A stretch of 64,000 nucleotides of DNA from Lentinula raphanica (lineage: Eukaryota > Basidiomycota > Agaricomycetes > Agaricales > Omphalotaceae). Numbering within the stretch: the first letter of the stretch is position 1; each line of letters starts with the position of its first letter. Under the pieces are notes generated by a model. The model did no database searches. It was not told the origin of the DNA and saw nothing but the letters and a program-made list of their open reading frames with translations. Shown here piece after piece: positions 35,949-46,177 of this stretch. The stretch is taken from contig JANVFP010000037.1 of the NCBI GenBank assembly GCA_027919835.1, forward strand, positions 372,001 through 436,000. The letters are read 5' to 3'. The position numbers were made by a program, and so were the translations under genes.

Positions 35949-37100
35949 ATGCTTTCAATCTCACTTCAACAATATACATCTTCGATGTTCCTGAGGTCAC
36001 TCTCGGCCCTCTCGTTCTTCGCATGCTTGATCAGCATTGCTACGGCTGCCAGTATCCCGCCTACTGCCATAGCTTTTCGCACTACAAATTTGCATGTTAG
36101 AGCACCACCTCCAGCTGCGGGCGACCCTTCGCTTTGGAAACAAAATACACCGTCTGGCATTGACCTACGTGAGTTTTCAGGCTCATTATCCATGTCTGGA
36201 TCCCGGAAAGCTGATACTGATTTACAGCGGTTGTTTTGCATACTCCTTCCTGGTCCCTTCGTACACCTTTCTCAGAGGTTTATCTGTCCATTGGGGATCG
36301 TGATGTAACCTGCGACCCTCGCGACGCGATCTCCCGGCAGGAACTGGACAGGAAGGAAATTGGCCAGCTCATCTTACCTCACAGTCACAGTCTGGAACAG
36401 ATGATCGCTGAAGCTTGCAAAATTTGGCACCAGAGTGAAAAACCTATCCAGAAATCACGCTCGGAAATAGAACTCGACTATGCTGACATGTTCATGAACC
36501 TATTGGTCTCTGGAAAGTACTCAACGTCTGTGCCGATGAAACTCTTGGAGGACTATAAAGAGGCGTCGCGCGAGTACAGGAAGACGATAAATCCAAAGTC
36601 GAGATTCGGATACCAAAGTAAGGCAAAGAACTCACTGCCTTGAGCCAAAGCTGATCCTCGTGATTGATTCAGATGTTGTCCTCAACGTGCATGCGGGATC
36701 CGCGATTTCGTGGCCGGACATAGTACCGCCAAAGATCGACATGGATATTGGAATTCGCCAGTTCTCTACATCCCAGAATAGTGCTTTGAATACACCACTA
36801 CAGCCATCTAACCATCCTGGACCGGGTAAGAAGGTGATTGGCTTTGCTGTTTTTTCCAGCGATCAAAACGAGATACTGGAACGAGTAACCCAAAAGAGCG
36901 ACTTCAACCGCGAAAGAACAATGGACGAGGGCAAAAAACTCGAGAAGTTCATGTCCTGCCTGGCAGAGGAGAGTGATGTCACGCTGGGTGGAGTTCTCCT
37001 CCAGAATTGGCGTGTGGCGATGGGAACATATAACAAGTATAGATTGGATTTGGAGAACGGCTCTCACTGGAGGAAAGGTGATCCGTGGCGATCGACCTGA
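35949..37100 (+). CDS. Secreted-protein family of unknown function, copy B
   Basis: Exons 35949-36168, 36228-36617 and 36673-37100 give 345 aa. Signal-peptide-like N-terminus (an inner ATG at 35988 begins MFLRSLSALSFFACLISIA). Shared blocks: VYLSIGDRDVTCDP, DMFMNLLVSGKYS, TPLQPSNHPGPGKKVIGFAV and SDVTLGGVLLQNW. Shorter than copy A because about 35 residues are missing in exon 2 after GQLILPH. Function unknown. Confidence 0.7.
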
Positions 37101-37364
37101 GGTCGACATACATTGCGGGTGCGTGGATATTCAGTAGTACATGACACAACTCCCTGAACTGATTAGAGTATTAGTAGGCTTTCGATTGTGGCCGGGCTTC
37201 ATTACGAGGATCTCCTGATTCCGTGTTCCATGTTCTAATCACATACACTCTCTACCCTATGCTGTGTTCAAATTTACACCTAGTATTTATCTACGGTGGG
37301 AAACTCTTTAGCCGAGATCTCCATGATGCTGAACACCTCAGTCATTCTCAGTTTGTCTGTTTTT

Positions 37365-37610
37365 TCCTCCAGGATCAAGTTGAGTTGAGATACCTATTGT
37401 GAAAAGGTTTTGTTCCGAGCATTGTGAAGTCGTTGGAGTCTGATCAGTGATACCTCAACAAGAGGGGCGCCGATGACAAGTTAGACTGGGTACTAGAGAT
37501 TCCCGAAATTCAAAAGAGACGGTCTGTTCCTTTCTACCACGACGGTCCATAACACGAACAGGCTTGGGCTAGCAATTTTTGAGTGCAGAGGCCATGGAGA
37601 TACTTAAAAC
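37365..37610 (+). pseudogene. Second, shorter relic of the divergent DLH/TLC promoter
   Basis: CCTCCAGGATCAAGTTGAGT (37369) parallels 40031-40050. ATTCCCGAAA, then TTTCTACCACGACGG and TGAGTGCAGAGGCCATGG, parallel 40127-40255. It stops about where the TLC start codon would be and passes into the 5' flank of copy C. Confidence 0.55.
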
Positions 37611-37835
37611 GAGACTAAAAAACAGGAAGAAAAGGTGTGTCGTTGTGCGAGGAAAAAGGTGGCATTTGAGGCAACGACGAGCGACACAGGCTGTGCAAAA
37701 TCTACATTGAAGCATCCACGAGGAAAGAAAAATTCACTGGTGTGTGTCTTGCACTCGTTGTTCCCGTATCTTCCTACTCAATGATCAATCAGAAGTAGTC
37801 ATCACGGACCCGGAATTGCTGGCCAGTTCTTAATC

Positions 37836-38326
37836 ATGCGCTCACTCCCACTTCGACTACATTTATATTCGAGGTTCCTGTCGCTCTTGCCCCTCTCGTC
37901 CTTCGCGTGCTTGATATGCATTACTACGGCTGCCAGTATCCCCCCTACTTATGCGCACTACAGGTTTGCATGTCAGAGCACCACCGACCACACCTGCAAA
38001 TACGGGTTACCCTTCATTGAAATTACCTTCCAAGATCCAACTACGTGAGTTTTGTACTGGTACTACCCGTGTTTTTATCCAAGGCTGACCAATGATTTTA
38101 CAGTGTTGCACTCCTGGACCCGGTAGAAAGCGAAATGGCTTTGCTGTTTTTTTACGGCAAGCCGGAGGAGATACTGAAACGAGTAGTCGCAAAAAGCAAC
38201 CACAGAGGAAAACAGGACGAGATTGAATTTCTCAAGGAATTCAAGCCGCTCGACCTGGAAGAGGAAAGTGATGTCAAGCTGGATGGAGTTCTCCTTCAGA
38301 ATCTCGGTTTGGCGATTGATAATTAA
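37836..38326 (+). pseudogene. Secreted-protein family, copy C (collapsed)
   Basis: Keeps the signal-peptide start (MRSLPLRLHLYSRFLS to ASIPPT) and the end of the exon-1 region, but in a shifted frame. Exon 2 and the first part of exon 3 are deleted: the acceptor at 38103 leads almost directly to CTPGPGRKR. A second shift follows in a T6 run near 38147, after which FYGKPEEILKRVV and SDVKLDGVLLQNLGLAIDN read in the third frame to the TAA. At least two frameshifts plus a large deletion. Confidence 0.75.
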
Positions 38327-38579
38327 GAGATTAGTTTGGCCCGGGAGAGGGACGGTTCGGACAGTTCGCGCGTATGGAGAAGTTGTTGACATTCGTTTGA
38401 TTTATCTATATAGTGTCGGAAACTTTTCATCAGACATCGTACTTACTACTATCTCCATACCGAGCACACCTCTTGAAATCGCTCTCTATCTGTGTGATTT
38501 GTCTGCCTGAGAAAGAAAACGTGATACAGGTACCACCAATGCATCTTCAGCACCTTCAGCACCCCAGGCCTTTCGACAT

Positions 38580-40083
38580 TCAGCACACATGCTCAGGAGG
38601 CCTTGTGTTATCCACAGGCGGTCCCAGATCGACGCCGATCGTCCTATCGAACACCTCCATCATGAACGAGAATAACGACCTAGTCAAGGCAGCATCCCAT
38701 CGTCCTTTCGAACTTTCGTCCCGGATGAACGCGTGTTGAGCTTGGACCTCCAAAACCTGCACCGATTGTAAGCGAGATGGTGTAGAACAACTGGGAGGAT
38801 TTATTCACCGAAACCGTCACATTCGCGTCTTCCAGTGTGGTACGAATAAGATCGCGGCCTTCGCGAGGAACGTGTGTGTCCTGATATGATTGGTGGTGTG
38901 TGAGTCTCATGGGAGTTTCAAGACTTTCAATTCTGACCTGCTTTCCAAAGATCATCTGTAAATAGTATTGTATGATCAGGAGTGGGCTTCCGATATCAAA
39001 GAAAGATCAAAGGCGTGTGCCGAAAAACATACCACCAGCTCGCCCTTCTCACTGAGATCTCCGTTCCGTACTTTGATTAGCGTGTCATCGCTTTTTCCTT
39101 TGCCTAATGTCGCAGAATGGATGTCGGTAGCGAAGAAACATACTGAGGCGAGGACGCGTTGGTCGAATGCTGCCTAAAGACATTGTTCGTCGAGCTCCTG
39201 GGTATTTTCAATCCAAGTCAAGTCGTGAGCTTACCCTGAACGCCTACGAACACAAAAAGAGTTGAGCTCAAGATCTCAAGGAAGCGAACCCAGAGACATA
39301 CCAAGTGCCCTCCAAGGCACATACCCGTGGCGCCAATACGTCCGTTGCAGTTTGGCAACGAGCATAGGAGGTCAATGCTCAGTTTTGTGTCCTGGTCACG
39401 AATGTGTCGAAGTATAAGCAATGTCGTGGAGATTATACGCAGGAAAAGTGAAAACCTCATCAAATGCAGCGACCGTTTTTTCGATCTTGAAGAATAGAGA
39501 TCATTATGCATAAGATCTTGCTCAGTGTATTTATATTTTGTCGATTTTACCTTGTATTTATTACCTCTGTCGGTTCCTTTAAACCGGTAGGGTCATCGGA
39601 TTATCGATGTATCATAATCTCGGATGAGAGAAAACCCACCTTCTACATCGTAGGGGATGGCCTCTGGTCCTTCAAATTCATGGTAGATCGATGGACAGGC
39701 TAAGGCGCGATGACATTTCCAGAATGCATTCAGTATATCGAAGATACAAACCGACCACGAAACCCTGGCTTGCAATCTGACTTGCAAAACGTTCGACGGG
39801 TCCAGTAACTTGATATATTTCGCTGTGCACGGCCGGTGTACAGATCAGCAGAGTTATCCCAGTAACAAAGAAGTGATCTTACCTGAAGACGACTACTCCT
39901 ACGATGAAGTAGATGGACAGGTCAACAGTGATTGTGTATGCGACGGTATGTATATGAGAATTTACCAGGAAATTTCGCTTGAGGATACCTAGGAATCGAA
40001 GGAGAAATAACGAATATTCTCAGAGCTCTTCCTCCAGGGTCAAGTTGAGTTGAAATATCGTGAAAAGCTTTTGTTACAAGCAT
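38580..40083 (-). CDS. Dienelactone hydrolase family protein
   Basis: Alpha/beta-hydrolase of the DLH group. Exons 40083-39966, 39898-39883, 39822-39752, 39699-39640, 39576-39551, 39485-39456, 39391-39302, 39243-39235, 39173-39033, 38955-38938, 38880-38809 and 38756-38580 give 275 aa. Catalytic triad visible: Cys in GATGMCLGGH, Asp in GKQDTHVP, His in QAQHAFIRD. EIYQVTGPVERFA and YHEFEGPE are family-typical. One exon is only nine bases (39235-39243, Ala-Phe-Arg) and is needed to read GGHLAFRAAFD. The start is MLVTKAFHD. It is divergent from the TLC gene, with 170 bp between start codons. The natural substrate is unknown. Confidence 0.88.
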
Positions 40084-40253
40084 TGTTGTTGGAGTTCAGT
40101 TTCAACAAGAGGTCCAGGGGCCGACAAATTCCCGAAACCAGACGGCCCGAAATTAGCTTTCGTTCTTTCTACCAGTGCCACGACCAAGCCACGACGGTAC
40201 CACGACTCTAAAGCACGCTCAGGCTCTCAGTTCTTGAGCGTAGAGGCCATTTT
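40084..40253. promoter_or_regulatory. Divergent promoter between DLH and TLC genes
   Basis: 170 bp between two oppositely directed start codons must serve both genes. No clear TATA box. Degenerate copies occur at about 35110-35290 and 37430-37600 without working genes. Confidence 0.5.
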
Positions 40254-41581
40254 ATGGACTCTTTGACCTTTTCCGAATTGGAGAACCTGGCGACAAACAC
40301 TATGGACCGGTTGTCTAATCTCGCACTCGACCTCGGCCTGACACAGTTTCCCGCGCATCTGAACACATTCTTGTCTTCATTATTCTTCTTTCTTGCGATA
40401 CACCAGACGTTTGCACCAGTTATAAGCGGATGGCTATCATCGAATTTCCGCAAGATGAACAGACGGGCAAAGAATAACTGGTAAGTTGAATGCATATAGC
40501 ACACGGCTTGCACGTTGGTCTCGAGAACTGGAACAATACACCTCGCGTCTACACCAAGTAAACCGGAGTTCTGACTATGCTGAATGCCTTTCGTAGGTCC
40601 ATACACGTCGTTTCACAAGTTCACGCTCTGGTCATCGTCCCACTTGCGTTACGCGCCTTGAATTCTCCGACGTTAGATCAGGATAGGGCCTTTGGATGGG
40701 ATGTTAAGTCTGGTTCGTTGCAAGCAATTGCTAGCGCGTGAGTGCATTTGGCACGCATTACGTTGTCCCTTGGTCTCCTTATACTGAAATCGTGTTTTCA
40801 GTTATTTCGTTTGGGATACCCTAGATGCTATCATAAACTACACAGATTTCGGGTTCATTGTACACGGTGCGCGCGTTTATACGTGAATTACGTGTCATGA
40901 TTGACTATAACTAGTTCTGTGTCACTCTGGTTAGGATTGGCATGCTCTTTGATCTATCTCTTGTCATTCGTATGTCCTTTTTGAAGTCTTGAACATACGT
41001 TCCAACTTGAGTACTTCTTCAGACACCGTTCTTGTCTTACTATGCCGCAAGATGTCTACTCTGGGAATCGTACGCATTTCTTCTAGTTTGAAGTCAGACT
41101 GTGCTCATATCACCTACCGTATCCAGGAGTACGATCTTCCTGAATATCCACTGGTTCCTGGATAAGACCAATCGCACCGGTACTATCTTCCAGCTAGTCA
41201 ATGGGATTCTGCTTCTTGCGACGTTCTTTGGAATACGGTTGGTTTATGGGGCCTACGTCGTAAGAGTCCTGAAGTCATGTTCAAATCTTGTTACTGAATC
41301 GTGTCATCTACCAGTCCTATAACTTCTTTTTCACGCTCTACGATGTACGAAACAAGATTCCTTTAGTATATCTGCTCATATACGGCGTGGGCAACATTGT
41401 TTTGCAAGGCCTGAATATATTCTGGTAACTTATTATCTGTAATTCACGCTCCGTGTATATTGATCCCCATGATAGGTTCTTCAAAATGATCAGTGCGTTG
41501 CAGAAGCGATTCTCATCGAACACACCTGCAGAGCGCAGAGCTATCAAGAAAGGTGGAAGATTAGATGCGAAGAAAGAATAG
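40254..41581 (+). CDS. TLC-domain membrane protein
   Basis: Exons 40254-40480, 40597-40737, 40802-40866, 40937-40971, 41023-41069, 41127-41259, 41315-41424 and 41476-41581 give 287 aa. Several hydrophobic segments fit a multi-pass ER membrane protein. TLC-like features: HVVSQVHALVIVPLAL, YFVWDTLDAIINYTDFGF, HGLACSLIYLLSFTPFL, FLNIHWFLDKTNRTG and VYGVGN-type membrane text near the end. The C-terminus is basic (KKGGRLDAKKE), resembling an ER-retrieval tail. TLC proteins act in lipid synthesis or sensing; which role applies here cannot be read from sequence. Confidence 0.82.
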
Positions 41582-41710
41582 AAGGGTCATTACAGTCTCC
41601 CTCTGACGGTAATATCTTAGGACCGCATGTATAGATCTCACTGGTGTTATTTAGGTTGTAATTTCAACTGTATAGCGACGTGGTTGTACAACGCCTATCC
41701 ATAATGGATC

Positions 41711-42787
41711 TTATGTTCTCCTGTATGCTGCCTTGACCATCCCACGTACGCGCCACTCCCAAGCCACAAGGTTCACCCTCCTAGTAACCTCTTTGCGAAT
41801 AACTTCGGAAGACTGTAGTATGCAATGCAGATACGCGAATACGAGGGCATCCAAAGGCGTAGGATGACTATGACAGTAATGAGTACGGTCTTGAGAATAC
41901 AGGAAGGAACAAAATGCCTACCCTGATCCCAGAAACCATTTATCTGTACCCAACTTTTCCGACAAGGCTGTGATAGCCTCCACGTACTTTTCAAACACTG
42001 CTTTCTTCGTCGCGGAAGAGATCCTAACGTTACTAGGCGGACTCGAAGTGCTACCAAATGGGCTGAATAGTGTGAAAGAGTATGAAGGTAGTAGAGAAAG
42101 GAATCCGGTCGATGGTGGCGGAGGTGGAACGAGTATAGATTCAAGACTGGCGGAAGGAGGAGAAGGGGGAGCTAACAGTGACTCGAGAAAAGATGGAGAC
42201 GGTTGTGAAATGATCTGTTTGTCATAGTCAGAATGTGTAGAATGTGGGCCAAGGATTAGAAATACCAGCGCAGCATGAACGTTGCCCTCGAGCAACGAGA
42301 CCCATGCTCTACTCTCGTCTTTCGCTCCTTCGTCCTTGTAACCCTCCCAAGGATCATCCAACGCACTATGCGCGAGTTTTACATCGACCCACTCCACAAT
42401 ATGCGGTGCCGAAAGCAGTTCAGTACTGTCATCTATCGGAGCAGTACTGCTTTGAGCCTTCTTGTCCTTGTTGTCTGCAGACCAAGAATATGTGACAGAC
42501 GCGTCGAAGGGAACGTGTAAATTAGGTAGACGGCCATCTATAGCTCCCTGTGCGTCGACATCGAAGCGTACTTGAATGTTACTGACGCCTCTCAGTGCGA
42601 GGTAGGCTTGCCATTTGAGGCACTCTACATCAGAGCTGAGGACCGCGTCGGGAGAGTTGTTGGTTCTGGGTGGATGGACCCATATCGTAGGGCATTCTGA
42701 TGCTCTGTTTCCCTTCGCATTGAGCGGTGGATGAGTGTAGAGGGGAAAATAGGAGAAAAGAGCTTTGAGAGGGCCGGGAACTTGCAT
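41711..42787 (-). CDS. Metaxin-like mitochondrial outer-membrane (SAM complex) protein
   Basis: Exons 42787-41922 and 41867-41711 give 340 aa. PLKALFSYFPLYTHPP and DVECLKWQAYLALRGV match the N-terminal thioredoxin-like part of metaxin/Sam37-Sam35 proteins. ALSEKLGTDKWFLGSG followed across the intron by HPTPLDALVFAYLHCIL is the C-terminal glutathione-transferase-like part. A Ser/Pro-rich insert lies between. Such proteins help insert beta-barrels into the outer membrane. An upstream in-frame ATG at 42832 would add 15 residues. I prefer MQVPGPLK because the family motif starts there. Whether it is the Sam35 or the Sam37 equivalent is open. Confidence 0.8.
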
Positions 42788-42855
42788 GCAAGAAAGGCAA
42801 CGAAGGGAAAATGAATGAGGTTCGGCAAGCAAATTCGTTTCTCTTTAGTACCACC
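42788..42855. promoter_or_regulatory. Compact divergent promoter, metaxin-like / SRP receptor beta
   Basis: Only 68 bp separate the two start codons (23 bp if the metaxin start is at 42832). The leaders must therefore be very short or overlap. Confidence 0.5.
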
Positions 42856-43868
42856 ATGAACTCTGATTCTACACCACTCTCAGAGCCGACTTCCTCCATG
42901 TTTTCCATGTCTTCACGAACTCTTATGTTATTCTCATTATTGGCAGCAATACTCACAATATCTGGTACGTCTTTCGCCAACATACTCCATACTCATCGTG
43001 CTCAATCAACGCTCCAGTTGTCCTTTTTATTTCTCGAAGAAAAAGCCAATCCAAACGCAACCTCTTACTGCTGGTTGGGCCCTCAGATTCCGGGAAAACC
43101 TCCATATTTTCCTCGGTAAATACTTGGCACGATTGGCGAGCAAATAACGCTTCTGATGCAGGTCCATCTCGTCTAGCTGGTGTATGGCCATTCAATCCCA
43201 GCAATTACTTCGATGCAAGCCAATTCATCCTTCATTAATGTTGAAGGAAAGAAAGACCCTATCCAAGTTGTGGATATTCCGGGTCATCCAAGACTTCGTG
43301 ACCAATTCAGGGACTCTTTGTCTTCCGCCAAAGCTTTGGCTTTCGTCGTCGACGCAAACACTGCGTCTCGTAATGCAGCTCTTGTTGCCGAGTAGGTACT
43401 CATGATACTAAACCCATATCCGTTACTCAATACGCATGTTTTGTGCTATACAGACATCTTCACTCAGTACTAGACGCCATCATGGCAATACCTCCATCAC
43501 AACCCCTTCCAAAACTTCTCATCCTTGCACACAAATGTGATCTCATCAAAACCTCTTTATCCGCTGACACATCAGCACTAGCCGTCACCCGTGTTCAAAC
43601 CATCCTTGAACGTGAGCTGGAAAGAAGAAGGGTGTCTCAATCTGGCGGAATGGGCGTCGAAGCTCTAGGAGATGAGAACAGTAACGACAAGTCCAACATG
43701 GGTGGGTTGGATTGTAGTGGACCGGGAGGAACGTTTAAGTTTGAGAATTGGGAAGGTGGAGAGGTTGTGTTCCTCGGAACTTGTGTTCGGGATTCGCAGT
43801 CGAGCGAGGAAAAGGCTATCAGAGGTAGTATGGCACCGTTGATGGATTGGATCGACGAGAACATGTAA
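42856..43868 (+). CDS. SRP102: Signal recognition particle receptor beta subunit
   Basis: ER membrane GTPase that anchors SRP receptor alpha during cotranslational targeting. Exons 42856-42964, 43018-43115, 43177-43391 and 43454-43868 give 278 aa. An N-terminal membrane anchor (LMLFSLLAAILTISVVLFI) is followed by basic residues. The GTPase motifs are: G1 GPSDSGKT, G3 DIPGHPRLRD, G4 AHKCD and G5-like GTC. The acceptor at 43176 skips an in-frame TAG and restores SSLVYGHSIPAITSMQ. Length and order fit fungal SRPRB. Confidence 0.92.
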
Positions 43869-44262
43869 CATCACTGGCTCTTTCATGCGCATCTTCAGTT
43901 TTGAATGATTCAAGGCTTCGGTGTGGGTTATGCAGTGTACACTGTCATACATGTAAGCAAAGCGAAGTACACCATGAACACAGATAGACAAGCCATCAAA
44001 GCTGCAATCAACATCTTTTGGAGATAAAACGAGACTCGAGAAGGAAATGTGCGCCGTCGTGCGAGAAATAAAAATTGGAGGGTGCTTGAGGCAATGCATC
44101 GCAAGCGACATAGGCTGTGTAAAATCTACGTTCAACAGCAACCACAACCCTCCACAACCACGAAGAAAGAAAATTCACTGGTGTGTGTGTCTCGGACCCG
44201 TATCTATCTACTCACCCAGTAATAGCTATCACAGAATCAGATTTGCTGGCCAAATCTTCACC
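43869..44262. other. Duplicated 5' flank of family copy D
   Basis: From about 43960 the sequence parallels the flank of copy B at about 35590-35940 (GGCAATGCATC, TTTGCTGGCCAAATCTTCA). No gene of its own. Confidence 0.5.
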
Positions 44263-45445
44263 ATGCGCTCACTTCAACCACTTCAACAACATACATCTTC
44301 GATGTTTCTGAGGTCGCTCTCGGCCCTCGCGTTCTTCGCATGCTCGATCAGCATTGCTACGGCTGCCAGTATCCCGCCTACTGTAGCTATGCACAATGCG
44401 GATCTGCGTGTTAAAGCACCACCGGCCGCATCTGCAGCTGCGACTGACCCATCGCTGAAGGAAATCACACCGTTTATTGAACTACGTGAGTTTTGCTCTA
44501 TCATCCATGTCTTGATCCCAAAAAGCTGATACTGATTTACAGCGGTTGTTTTGCATACTCCTTCCTGGTCCCTTCCTACACCTTTCCCAGAGGTGTATCT
44601 GTCCATTGGTGATCGCGATATAACCTGCGACCCTGACGTGATGCCTCGGAAGGAACTGGCCAGAGATGAAGTTGGCCAGATCATCTTTTATGACAACAAG
44701 TTTCAGTTGTTGCCGACAGAGAACCGACGCATCCTCCCTGGGACACCGCACGTCTACTCCTACATGATGAATTCGGCAATGAAGACCATGGAAAAGATGA
44801 TCACTGAAGTTTGCCAAGTTCAACAGCAGAGTGCAAAACATTCTGAGAAATCACGCTCGGAAACAGAACTCGATTTGGTCGACATGTTCATAAATCTATC
44901 ACTCTCCGGAAAGCACTCAGTGTTTGTGCAAACGGATGTTTTGCGGAGATACAAAACTGGATCTATCAAGTTCAGGGAGAAGATCATGAAACCAGAGAAG
45001 TTCCAATATCTAGGTAAAGCATTGAATAACTCATTGCCTTGAGCGAAAGCTAGATTCCCTGATTCATGTGGCAGATATTGTTCTCAACGTGTATTCGCAA
45101 TTCGCAGACCATCGAATGTCACAAATCATCGACATGAGTATCGGGGGACTCCACATCTCCACGTCCGAACATGAAGCTCGCCTTCCCCCGACTACACCAC
45201 TGCAGCCATCTAACGCTCCTGGACCTGGTAGGAAGCGAATAGGCTTTGCTATTTTCTCTGGAGACTCGAGGGCGATACTGGATCGAGTAGGCAAAATCAC
45301 CCATCCAGAACCTACAGCCAAAATATATGAACAACGCAGATATCTCGAAGAATTCAGCCTCAACCTGAAAGCGCAATCAGATGTCAAGCTGGATGGAATT
45401 GTCGTTGAGAATTTGGAATTGGCGTTAGGAATTTACAAGGATTAG
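44263..45445 (+). CDS. Secreted-protein family of unknown function, copy D
   Basis: Exons 44263-44485, 44543-45013 and 45075-45445 give 354 aa. N-terminus: MRSLQPLQQ, then MFLRSLSALAFFACSISIA (signal-like). Blocks: VYLSIGDRDITCDPDVMPRK, DMFINLSLSGKHSVFVQ, TPLQPSNAPGPGRKRIGFAI and SDVKLDGIVVENLELALG. Separated from copies A-C by four housekeeping genes. Sequence in exon 2 shows the full-length form missing from copy B. Function unknown. Confidence 0.7.
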
Positions 45446-46177
45446 GTGCCACCATACACTAAGTACTAGGAATAGCAGAACGGAGGCCCCAGAGGCTTGC
45501 CCGCGCCTTAGTACTTAGTCTTGCTCGCGGTTACCTTCGGAATACAAAAAAAGATGAGGGATGGCAACGCCAACCAACGTTCGCTCAAATACACTCGGAA
45601 AAGGCCTGACAACTCTCCCTAGAAGGCAGGCCCAAGTTGATTTGAAGCGACTAACCTGCGATCAGGATACATTGCGGGTACGGAGTCACTAAGTACTCCG
45701 CTAGTTCTGCACAACTTACCTGACTGATTGGAGTGATCGTAGGTGTTCACGATTGTTGAAGGTATATCAGGTAGACACTGTGAAGAGGCTATTCCGAAGC
45801 TACTACTGTGTTACTTCTGAGTTATATTGAGTAGTTCTCGTTTCCGTCTCTTCATCGAATCTTCATCTGTAGATGCTTCTGACCTTTCTTCTATACTTTG
45901 GTTTTGCCAGAGTCGCGAACACTTCGTCACTGTACGTTCACTACTACATCTACAGCACTGCTCAAGCGCTCAACACAAGTCAACTTGTTAGAAACTTGGA
46001 ATTTGCCTTAGGCCCTACCAGAGATAGGGCTACAAAAAGTGCCGTCACCAACGACCTCATTGAACGGCTACTATGAGTAGAGCAGGAATGAGGGTGGCAA
46101 TAGCCATCGATCTGTACATATGCAATGGTCATTTTCTACACAATATAAACATAAGAATATACAAATAATCTACAGCT
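45446..46177. other. Intergenic stretch with short inverted repeats
   Basis: CTAAGTACTAGG (45459) faces CCTTAGTACTTAG (about 45506), and CTAAGTACTCC recurs at 45688. The segment 45450-45660 is extra relative to the 3' flank of copy B, which runs directly into TACATTGCGGGT. No supportable gene. Confidence 0.4.

Noticed and set aside
38580..40030. Dienelactone hydrolase as a 5'-truncated gene joined to a repeat
   Set aside because: An in-frame ATG at 40083 gives a full N-terminus (MLVTKAFHD). The repeat similarity is there because the relics copied this gene's 5' end, not the reverse.
45873..46076. Peptide VRNLEFALG as a leftover of the secreted family C-terminus
   Set aside because: It resembles VENLELALG of copy D, but over too few residues, with no flanking similarity.
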